This document shows, piece after piece, positions 1-8,800 of a stretch of 10,426 bases of DNA. The notes under the pieces were generated by a model that had not been told where the DNA came from, searched no databases, and saw only the letters and a list, made by a program, of their open reading frames with translations. Source of the DNA: Gonapodya prolifera JEL478 (Eukaryota > Monoblepharomycota > Monoblepharidomycetes > Monoblepharidales > Gonapodyaceae); NCBI GenBank assembly GCA_001574975.1, contig KQ965734.1:189610-200035 (forward strand), given 5' to 3'. Each line of letters starts with the position of its first letter. The stretch's first letter is position 1. Both the position numbers and the translations under genes were made by a program.

Positions 1-307
1 AGACCGCTCATACATCATGTAATTCATCAATCCGAGCGATTCGATGAGTGAGTGGACGACGAGGGACTTTGCAGCGAGAAGCATCGCATGATGAACTACA
101 TCGAATCAGTTGCGACCAACTCACTCTGTTTCTGTTCGCTGGGAGTAGAGAAGTCGCGATGCATGCTTCCGCTGAATGAATGTAGGCGACACGGGGAGAT
201 TGGACAGAGGATTCGCTCATTCAAGAAGAAGAAGCATGTGACGCGTATTCTATGGTACACAATATTAATGAACCCAAAATGGATCCGCCGCCCTCCTATC
301 AACAGAA
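1..307. other. Gene-free flank downstream of the bZIP gene
   Basis: No convincing coding region lies here. The open frames on either strand are short, give no recognisable protein and look like chance. Because the bZIP gene is on the minus strand and stops at 310-308, this stretch probably holds its 3' untranslated region and terminator. The minus strand just after the stop is AT-rich (around 260-310), but I do not see a perfect AATAAA. Confidence 0.5.
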
Positions 308-2116
308 TTATAGTCGCGTCTTTGCGCTTTCACTCCCTTCAGTATCTTGAGAAGAAAACTCCTGCCAAACTGTCGGATCAATGTTGCTGACAGGTCCCGC
401 AACACTGCCTGCTCCTCCTGGACCGGTTCTCATTCCAAAGAGCGCGCCGTGTGCTTCCCTTAATAGCGCCTCTAATTTTAGAACTCTCGCCTCATACCGC
501 CTCCTTTCTTTCTCCCACACTCGGCGCTCCTCCTCATATCGTGTCGCCGCGACTGTCAGTCCACCATTCTCAGTCTGCAAATCGCGAACTTGGGATTCGA
601 GTGCGGATAACTTGGCAAGCTTCCGCTCACGGGAGCGACGCGCAGCCAAGGTGTTTTTCATACGGCGCAAGCTTGCTGGGTCCAATTCCCCCATTGTTTC
701 AGCTGATGTCGATGCGGGTGATCCAGACCTCTCCCCCCTTTCAGGAGCAGCTGCTTCATCCTCGCCTTCGTCGGAATAGTCTCCTCCCCTCAAATTTTCA
801 ATTTCTTGTGTTTTTTTCTGCTGGGTCTGGATCCTGGGAACAGTCCTTCTCTTTTTGCGAGTTTCCGCAGTTCCAATTACACTCCCACCTGCTTTTGATG
901 CCACAGTACCTGCAAGGGGACTTGCTGCTTTCGAGTCTTTGCTCAGAGGAGGGGGTGTCCGGCTATGTGCCCTCTTAGTTCGCCTCGTTCCTCCCACCAG
1001 AGCGCCTGGAGATAACTCCTCCTCGTTCGTACTGCTATCTTTCGTGGCGTAACCCCCCGACTTGGCATGGGGTCTTCCTGTTGCTACTCCAAGTGCAGGG
1101 TAGAAGGTTGTCGAGCCACCACTCCAACATTGTGCCTGAGGGAGTTCCTCTGAAGTTGAATTTGAACTCGATGAATTGGAAGCGTGCGCAGGAAATGTGT
1201 GGATGTGGTGACTCTTTTCTCGTTGGTTTTGCGAGTGTCCCATAAGTGCATTCAATGCATTGGAAGGGAAATACGCCCCAAGTGCGATGCCTTGAGCAAC
1301 GGACGCGAGTGTCTCGGCTGCTGCAACAATGGACGGGGATTCTGCTGGATACGTAACCGGCGGCGACAGTGATTGGTGTTGCTGGTGGTGAAGATGGTGC
1401 TGGGACTGTGGAGTTCCGCTTGAAACTGATGACACCGGGAACGGTCCCGTCATCCCAAATTGATACTCCGTGGAGTATGAGGGAGGTGCAGCGGACGGGT
1501 TCGCGGGTCTGGTAAGGCTGCTACCATCAGATCGTTGCAACTCCACTTGTGCAATATGGGACCCTGTTTGGTAGCCGTGTTGCCTCGTAATTGTGGGTTG
1601 TGCGAAGGAAGAAAGCCCCATGGCGGGACCATATCCCAAATGTGGAAGTGCTGCAACCGATTCTGATGAAGACGCTCCGGATGTTGTCAGTGCATAAGTG
1701 GTGTCGGGGACCAGATTGGTTTGATCCGAGCTGGGAACGTTGCTGGAATATCCGCTCGACTTTTGCTGTCGGGCGGGTTCGGGCTCGGACTCCGAGCTGG
1801 AGAACGACCCCGACTCGGAGCCTGAAGCGGAGGGTGAACGTGAAGGGAGAAGCCGATATGACGGTGACGTGGGAGCTGCGGTGTACGGGATTGTAATCCC
1901 CGGGGTATCCTGCCAGACGAATCGGATGTTATGATACGAGAAGACAGTACAAGTTGGAAATAAACGTATTGCATCCGTGGCGAGACTCATTCTCGTGGAA
2001 TCCATTCCCAAACGCCACCATTCGTACCATCACATCAGTCCGACGAAGCTGAAACAGCATGGACACTATCCCAGCGTATGCTTAGATGTAAAACGTACCT
2101 CATGGGCAGAGACCAT
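308..2116 (-). CDS. Gcn4/CPC1-like bZIP transcription factor
   Basis: This is a nuclear DNA-binding protein of the fungal bZIP class. The Gcn4/CPC1 group, which it resembles, activates amino-acid biosynthesis genes under starvation. The favoured model is exon 1 at 2116-2099 (six codons, MVSAHE; ATG in a strong GGC-ATG-G context), intron 2098-1910 (GTACGT...TGGCAG, phase 0) and exon 2 at 1909-308 (stop TAA), giving 539 aa. The bZIP is C-terminal. Its basic motif NTLAARRSRERK is at residues about 425-436, followed by zipper leucines 443, 450 and 457 and an Asn at 454, spaced exactly as in Gcn4. A basic stretch RKKRR (about 357-361) could be a nuclear signal, and an acidic patch DEGEDE follows it. 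The rest is low-complexity Ser/Pro/Gln/His, as in activation regions. Two alternative 5' ends exist. One is an unspliced ATG at 2011 (567 aa). The other is a three-exon model from 2739: exons 2739-2641, 2497-2099 and 1909-308, all phase 0, 699 aa. The family call is firm, but orthology to GCN4 itself and the start are not. Confidence 0.84.
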
Positions 2117-2238
2117 GCCACCGGAACCGGCCGGCCGTACCCCACCAGCCTGACTGTTAGTTCGGGAATCCGTTGATCCGTTCTGAATCTTGGTATCGAA
2201 GGGGAACTTCACTGGAATTCTATGACTCAATGAGCGGT

Positions 2239-2632
2239 TCACAATAGTAGATGGAACAGCTTGCAAAATGGAGCTTTGAATGCCATGCGACGTTGGCGGA
2301 AGGTGGACCTGACGCCGATAAACGGGTGCAGGCGGTGCCGCTGTTGTTCCTATTCTCACGTCTGGCAAGTCCAAACTTTTAGCCCTCAGTAAATTTGCGT
2401 CTGTATATGGATGTTTTGCGGGTGGAAGAGTCCACACTACTCTTCGCAGCTTTGCGGCGAGATTTCTCGATCGGTCTTGGTATTCACGTGATGGCGACTG
2501 GTGCCGCAAGCAGCATAGAGACGTATGAATCAATTATTCACGGGGAGAAACGCGACGGAGTCAATCATCCAACTCTTCAGACGGGATCCAACATTCCTTC
2601 CCCCCCTTCTATCCCGCGCTTGATGATATCAT
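2239..2632 (-). promoter_or_regulatory. Five candidate upstream ORFs 5' of the bZIP start
   Basis: If the bZIP protein starts at 2116, its minus-strand leader holds at least five short AUG-initiated frames that all end before it: 2632-2609 (7 codons), 2594-2577 (5), 2568-2530 (12), 2516-2484 (10) and 2286-2239 (15). GCN4 and cpc-1 are known for uORF-controlled translation, so this arrangement fits the family. The competing reading is that 2497-2099 is coding in one continuous open frame joined in phase to the bZIP exon, in which case these are mostly intron or out-of-frame AUGs. No transcript start is visible. Confidence 0.35.
2484..2491. promoter_or_regulatory. Palindromic TCACGTGA box
   Basis: This is a perfect 8-bp palindrome containing CACGTG, the core recognised by bHLH factors such as Cbf1. 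It lies upstream of the favoured bZIP start but could also be inside an N-terminal coding exon, so its regulatory role is only possible. Confidence 0.25.
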
Positions 2633-2730
2633 CTGCTTACCGTTGTAAATATTTTGCCAGAATTTGGCTCTGACGTACGTTTAAGGTGTACAATGCAGAA
2701 TTGGTGGAAAGCGCTGGTGACTCCGCAAGG

Positions 2731-2739
2731 ATGACTCAT
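2731..2739. promoter_or_regulatory. Consensus Gcn4 binding site ATGACTCAT
   Basis: This is the full 9-bp pseudo-palindrome ATGA(C/G)TCAT known as the optimal Gcn4 element. It lies 326 bp upstream of the AFG1-like ATG, on the 5' side of the divergent bZIP gene. Partial TGACTCA cores also occur at 2222-2230 and near 5015, but only this one is the full 9-mer in a non-coding position. One caution: on the minus strand its last three bases form the ATG of the alternative 699-aa bZIP model. Confidence 0.5.
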
Positions 2740-2864
2740 GTGGCCGAACCCTCACAGATTTCCCGACTGTGCAGGATATGTGATGGAATAAAAGTTCAAC
2801 ATTATTTGAAAATTTTTAAAAATATTGAGAACATTTGTCGCTCGTCTGCCTTTTGGCTCACCGG

Positions 2865-2905
2865 TGTTGGGACCCAACAGCGCTAAGTTTTGTTGGGTCG
2901 GTGTT
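2865..2905. repeat. TGTTGGG inverted and direct repeat cluster
   Basis: TGTTGGG (2865-2871), one base A, then CCCAACA (2873-2879) make a perfect 7-1-7 inverted repeat. A third copy, TGTTGGG, is at 2891-2897. In addition CGGTGTT occurs at 2862-2868 and 2899-2905, flanking the cluster. It sits in the divergent promoter, about 160-200 bp upstream of the AFG1-like ATG. It could bind a dimeric factor, but I do not recognise one. Confidence 0.5.
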
Positions 2906-2980
2906 CAAATTAGTAAATGGAAATGATTTAGTAGTTTAACTCGACGCATTTTGAGTGGTGTATGCTGGAGGAAGATTATT

Positions 2981-3006
2981 GTAGGCCCAAAGTGTAGGCC
3001 CCAAGT
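2981..3006 (+). repeat. Two-unit 13-bp tandem repeat
   Basis: GTAGGCCCAAAGT (2981-2993) is followed directly by GTAGGCCCCAAGT (2994-3006), differing at one base. It is 59-84 bp upstream of the AFG1-like ATG, in its probable 5' leader or core promoter. A short upstream ORF (ATG 2962 to TAG 2997) ends inside it. Confidence 0.6.
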
Positions 3007-3064
3007 GTTGACTACAAAACGAGTAAGAATTGGCAGAGCACATCGAGCTCAACCGATCCCGGCC

Positions 3065-5670
3065 ATGCAACTCGCTAAAGAGGCATCGGCGCGGGCTAGC
3101 TCACGCCTTCACATATCATATACCGGACGTGCCATCCGATCCGGTTTTCCACCGGTTGTTCGACGGCAATCCACTATCCGTTCCCAACCGCATCGAACCC
3201 CGAATTCCTTCCATCCACCGCCTCTTTCACACATTTCCAAACGCCTCTACGCCACACTCCCATCGGCCACGCTCTCTACGCAACCGGAACTGGAACTCAA
3301 TGGCGTCGGGTCTGCCGTTGCGGTGACGGGCCCGTTGAATGAGTATCGGCGACTCGTCGCAACGGGGGATCTGCAGTACGACGAAAACCAAATGCGCGCA
3401 GTGGTCAGGTTGCAGGCTCTGTACGACCGGCTGATAGACTATCACCCTCCAGAGTGGTTGCTGGAGATGGAGGACGACGGGACCCCTTTTCAGTCGACGA
3501 CGGTGCGTTCCGTAATTTTTTTTTGCCGCAGCTTGTCAGCCCAGTGTGAGAAAGCAACGATCATCAATAGGAGTCCCACCGTCTCTCTGAGCCCGGTGGG
3601 GAATGGTCGACGGTGAATGCCGACGCTGAAGGACAAACGTCGGTCACCTGGAGCGCCGCGCACCAACCAGGATACGACGCGGGTGGTACGGACGAGGAAG
3701 TGTTCGAGGTGCCCAAAGGGATTTGGCTTTGTGGCGAGGTTGGGACAGGAAAGGTTCGGACACCGCTGTGTAAAGTTTGGGCGTCGTGACACCATCCTGG
3801 AACTGGCCTGGTCGTTGTCCCTGTAGACCATGCTCATGGACATCTTCTTCGCCTCCATGCCGACCCCCAAGAAGCGAAAAGTTCACTTCCACGCCTTCAT
3901 GCTCGAAACGTACCGCAAAATGCACCAATGGCACACCGCCAACGGCCATATCACGCAGCACGGCGCCGGCGCCGTGGCCTCGGGATACGGCAAAGTGGAC
4001 CCGTCCAGCGCGAACGATCACGTCCTCCAGTGGGTCGCGAGAGAGCTCGTGAGGGAGAGCTGGCTGATTGCGTTTGATGAGTTTCAGGTGAGAGAGAGAG
4101 CGAGGTGATGACAGGGTGTGTTTGAACCTCCAATCTGTTCTCCTTTTCACCTTGGCGAATGCTGAACAGGTAATCGACATCGCCACCGCCGCCATTCTCA
4201 AACAACTCTTCACGCACGTGTTCCGGATGGGCGGTGTCGTGGTCGCCACGAGCAACCGGAGCCCCGATAACCTGTACCGCGGGGGTTACCAACGGCACCT
4301 GTTTTCCTCGTTCATGGAAGTCCTGCGCGACAGGATGGAGGTGCATGATATGCGGAGCACGCTAGATTATAGGGCGGATGGTAGTGTGATGGGAGAGAAT
4401 GAGAGCCCGACGTATTATAGGTCCGATGACGCAGAGAGTGTGGAAAAGTTTGATTTTGCGGTATCGGATGCCGTTGCTGGGGAAGAGCGTGAGTGGTCGA
4501 GCCGAGGGGGTAGTGCTACATGAATCCTCCGCTGACTGCCCACGCCCAACTCCACCACCGCAAGTCCACCGCCTCGCACTCCCCGTTGCGTCCCGCACAC
4601 TTCTCCTCCCGCGCGTCACGTCCTCGGGCGTGGCGCTGTTCACATTCAACGAACTGTGCCGGTCGGCGTTCGGGCCGATGGACATGCTCGCGTTGTGCAA
4701 GCAGTGCCATACCGTGGTTGTTAGGGACGTGCCCAGGATGGGATTGGGGATGAAGGATCCGGCGAGAAGGTTGATCACGTTTTTGGACGCGGCGTATGAG
4801 TGGAAGGTAGGTTTGGGGGTTTGGTGAGTAGGGGAATGAAGTGATGGGGCTGGACACGTTGTTTTGCAGGTCCGCATTTATATCTTGGCGGGGGCTGCGC
4901 CAGAGGATCTTTTTGTCATTTCACCGTCCCAGATCTTTTTGCCCACGGTTTCCCCGCCGTCTGCCGACCACGAGGGCTCGCCCCTCTCCGCAGCGGACGA
5001 CATTCCCACGGATGACTCAACAGACATTATGCTCCGCGAAACGCTCGGCGCTGCCATCTCGCAGACGTCCCGGCAGAGAGCGTATCGCACAATGTGGGGC
5101 GCCCGCGGAGGGTCGGAGGAGGAGGAGGAGAAGAAGGCGCGTGAGGATGTGGAGCGGTTGGCTATCTTCACGGCGGAGGACGAGATCTTTGCGTTCAGGA
5201 GAGCGAGCTCGCGAATAAGAGAGATGGCATGGGGGGCGCGGTATGCGAGGGAGAGTGGGGCGGGGCGGAGTGTGGGGGCGTGGACGGGGAGTGATTGGAG
5301 TGAGAGTTCAGAGGGAGGTGTGGGCACGGCGACCGAGGCGGTGACACCTGCTGTGCCACATCGCCACGACACGATGGCGTCGGACGATTGGGGCGACGAG
5401 GCGAGCTACCGAGGGTACCTGAAGCAGTTCACCAAGTTCAACCAGCAGGCGGACGAGACGCACGAGGAGTTTGTAGACAGGATGAGGGGGAAGGTCGGGC
5501 GGGGGAGTCGCGAAGTGCGTGGCAAGACGTTGAAGTTACCGGACTGGCACTTTTTCGGCATGCAAGGAGGTGACAGTGATGGGTGGGGCGTGAGGCTGTT
5601 TATGAGGCAATTGAAGCGGAAGTATGAGGGCAAGAGCGCAGAGGGTGGGCGGAATAGCGATTCGTCTTAG
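3065..5670 (+). CDS. AFG1: AFG1/LACE1/ZapE-family mitochondrial AAA+ ATPase
   Basis: AFG1/LACE1 proteins are inner-membrane-associated mitochondrial ATPases involved in quality control and turnover of respiratory-chain subunits. The six exons are 3065-3502, 3571-3753, 3827-4087, 4170-4488, 4565-4806 and 4870-5670, giving 747 aa. Introns are 63-82 nt, all GT-AG. The first ATG (GGCC-ATG) opens an Arg-rich presequence with few acidic residues and an RLY/A site near residue 60, typical of matrix cleavage. Family landmarks are: GPLNEYRRLV near the start of the domain; Walker A GEVGTGKT (201-208), cut by intron 2 between K and T; Walker B WLIAFDEFQ (286-294); sensor TSNRSPDNLY (321-330); FTFNELC; ARRLITFLDAAYE; and DEIFAFRRASSRIREM (585-600). 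The protein is longer than usual (families are commonly about 400-500 aa), because residues about 611-747 form an extension with SYRGYLKQFTKFNQQ and LPDWHFFG motifs that I do not recognise. The divergent partner is the bZIP gene. The family call is very sure and exon ends are good to a few bases. Confidence 0.92.
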
Positions 5671-5893
5671 AGGTACAGTGTATAAATGTACAACTCGCGG
5701 TAGTGTAGAAAGAAACGCGCGCAATTCACGTGCGTCAGAGCTCGGCGAAATACGAGTCGGAAACAAAATGAGCGGGCGGAATCTTTTTTTCATTTAGGGT
5801 GAAGGGTGCTGACTCGGCTGATTGGGGTCGGCAAATTATCAAGTGTGGTCTTCACCTCCTCTCATCGCACGTTCTCCACACTCCCCCGCAGCC
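5671..5893 (+). promoter_or_regulatory. AFG1 3' end and GH31 promoter, with CACGTG box
   Basis: This 223-bp gap must hold both the AFG1 3' untranslated end and the GH31 promoter. A CACGTG E-box is at 5727-5732. There is a T-rich tract at about 5782-5795, an ATTGG (reverse CCAAT) at 5821-5825 and a pyrimidine-rich stretch at about 5849-5890 just before the ATG, typical of fungal core promoters. AFG1 has only an AT-rich TATAAATG (near 5683), not a perfect polyadenylation hexamer. Confidence 0.45.
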
Positions 5894-8800
5894 ATGAGAC
5901 AGGTCATTCCACAGGGATTCAGTCACGTGCCCCCAAAGTCCTCGTCGCTGTCCTCCTTACTCTTCGAGGCCGCGGACGGCTCGCGGGCCACGGTCACCGC
6001 GGTCGATTCCTCAATCTTCAGAGTCACGTTCGCGCCGCCGGGACTGGACGCATCCGACCCGCGCTCGGTGCTGTCACGAACCCATACCGTCGTCGGCAAA
6101 AGCGCAGCTGCAGCGGACGAGTCGGTGGCCGGGAAAGCGAGATCGGACCTTCGCACTCTCCTGGACTCGCCAGACACAGTTTTCAGGCTGGAAATAGACT
6201 CTGGCAACAAGGACTCGCGCGTGTACTCCCTCGCAACACCCGCCGTCACTGCGCGCGCGGCAATCTCCCCCGATGGCCTCCTCACGCTCACCTTCGCGGG
6301 GTCTGCCAAATCCCCGAGCAGCCAGTCGGTCTCAGCCCCGTTCTTGGAGGACCTTCCCCTCCGCGCCTACACGTACGACAAGAACGGCGGCGTGGCTCAC
6401 TACGTCAAGCGTAAATCCACCGTCGGGTACTACGGCGGGGAACGTGGTGCCCCCCTCGAGCTGACGGGCAGGAGGTTCAGGCTCGATGCCTTGGACTCGA
6501 TGGGGTATGATGTGGACAGGACAGATCCTTTGTACAAGGTTTGTTGGGGAGGGGGTTTGGGGGTTTGGCGAGCCCTGCGAGCACCGAGGCCTAAGCATCG
6601 CAAGGCGCTGACCGAGGCTGTCCGCCGGAGACGAATAATCGAGTTACCATGACGTGGCCTGAAGATCTGGGGACTGCACCCGCAGCACCGCGTGCGACCC
6701 AACTGACTGATGCCACTCTTGCCACCCCCTGCAGTTCACGCCCTACTACCTCGCCGTCGACAAGACCACGGGCGAGTCGCACGCCGTGTTCTACGACTCG
6801 TTCAGTCGCGGAGGTATCGATTTCGGGTGCGAAGTCGACGCGTTCTGGGGCGATTACACAAAGTACGAGGCCGACCAGGGCGTGTTGGATTACTACGTCA
6901 TCTGTGAGTTCTCCCAAACGTGCCCCTATAGCCACAATTTGACACAGTTAGAAATTGTCACCATCCGCCCACCCCATCGGCACACAGACGGCCCAACCCT
7001 TCCCGCCCTCGTCGACCACATGAGTCTCCTCCTCGGCGCCCCAATCCTCCCGCCCAAATTCTCGCTCGGGTACCTCGCCTCCGCCATGGGGTATGCCGAG
7101 CACGCAGACGCACACAAGATGCTCTGGGAGTTTCCCGACAAGATGCGCGAGTGGAACGTGCCCTGCGACGGGATGCACTTGAGCTCGGGGTACACAGGTG
7201 AGACCCAACGTCCCAGGGCATTCCCGTTCCAAACCATGACCTCACCTCGTTTTTGCTTGTCCCTCCACAAAAGTCGACCCCGAAACTGGCGCCCGCAACG
7301 TGTTCACATGGAACCTGCAGCGATTCCCGGACCCCAAGGGACTCTTCACCAAGCTCAACGCGAACGGCGTCCGCGTGTTCCCCAATATCAAGCCATGGCT
7401 CTTGGCGGGTCACCCGGCGTACGAGGCGATTAAGGAGAAGAAGGGGTTTGTGTGGGACCCGGAGGTGAGATCTTTGAGACTTTCAGTTGCTGGGGGTTTA
7501 TGGATACGAGGCGCCATATCGTGATGGATTTGGACGCCGACATTGTTGGAACTCATTGGAGCGCGAACGTGGATTGTGGTTGAAAAGGGTTTCATCTTGT
7601 CATCTAGCGAAATCGGTGAAGTTTCATCTAATCAACTCCCGATCCTCCCTTCTGCCCCCTTCTTTTTCCGACCGCCCCACCAGACCGATTCCCCATCACT
7701 CACCCGCCTATGGTCCGCCGGGGCCGGCACTTCCGCGACTGGCTCTTACTTTGACTTTACCTCCGAAGCCGCCCGCGCGTTCTGGAAATCAGGCGTGAAG
7801 GATCTTCTGGAAATGGGCGCGGAGGGAATGTGGAACGACAAGTGGGTCTCTAGCGCTCGTCGGGTTCTTGCACCAATTATTCATTCGATCCTACCCCGCA
7901 TTCTTCAGCAACGAGTACACCATCCACGACGATACCCACCTCTACTCCTTCTCCGCCGCACCCGGGGCGTCCCTCCCCGCTCAACAAGCCGGTCTGGCGG
8001 GCCGAGCGCTGCAGACTCTCTTGATGGCGACTGCCAGTTTCGAGGCCACGCGAGAGCACCACAAGGCGGTCGGAGCTGCATCGAGTACCCGTCCCAAAAG
8101 GCCGTTTTTGATCACGAGGTCGGGCGCCCCCGGTATTTGGAGGTATGCCGCACACAGCTGGAGTGGCGATAACAGGACGAGCTGGAAGACTCTGAGGGGC
8201 AACATCTCGATGGGCGTCAATGCGGGTTTGGGACTGTTAGGAAATTATGGTATGAACGATTTTTGCGACAATGATGTGGTAGTGTCGTCAAGTTGACCCG
8301 CAATACGTTCCAACAAGGGCACGACATTGGTGGATTCGCTGGCCCACAGCCCACGCCCGAGCTTCTTGTAAGATGGATTCAAATGGGAGTGTGGCTTGCG
8401 CGTTTCTGTGTGCACAGCTGGAAGGAGGAAGGTGTCACTGAAGTGGGGATGTACCCCGAGGTGAGATTGGACTCCTTCCCGCTTCAGTGATCGTTTCACT
8501 CACGCCACTATATTCCATGCGCATGCACAGATGCTCCCTATCATCCGCGACGCTATCACATTGCGATACACACTCATTCCGTACTTCTACACGCTTCTCC
8601 ACCTTACCAGCCGCCACGGTGCCCCCGTGACACGTCCCCTCTTCTGGGACTTTGGCACCGACCCTCTTGCGTACGGACCTGCTGCGGACACGCAATTTTT
8701 TGTCGGCCCCTCGATTCTTGTCGCCGGTGTCATCGAGGACGGGGCGAGGTCTCGCAAGGTGTACCTCCCGAAAGACTCCAAGACGGGCGAGGGAGCGGCA

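Noticed and set aside
38-107. 9-bp inverted repeat GATTCGATG (38-46) and CATCGAATC (99-107)
   Set aside because: The arms are 52 bases apart, the neighbouring short matches are not nested with them, and no tRNA-like or terminator structure results. It is probably chance.
2395-2673. Plus-strand 92-codon frame in the divergent region
   Set aside because: Its translation has no recognisable motif and it overlaps the better supported minus-strand bZIP 5' region. It has no promoter or homology argument.
4088-4105. GA-rich run after the donor of AFG1 intron 3
   Set aside because: It is a short simple-sequence stretch within an ordinary 82-nt intron, with no sign of function.
3644-4255. Minus-strand open frame (203 codons) antisense to AFG1 exons 2-4
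   Set aside because: It is antisense to the Walker A and Walker B exons and crosses their introns, with no domain of its own. It is a shadow frame.
5806-6414. Plus-strand 202-codon frame overlapping the GH31 start
   Set aside because: It runs in another frame across GH31 exon 1, its translation is Arg/Pro-rich with no motif, and exon 1 continues in phase into the conserved GH31 segment.
6539-6734. Possible snoRNA or hidden exon in the long GH31 introns 1 and 4
   Set aside because: I looked for C (RUGAUGA) and D (CUGA) boxes in usable positions and found only scattered partial matches in 6539-6734 and 7465-7683. The flanking exons already join to complete the family sequence, so no extra exon is needed.
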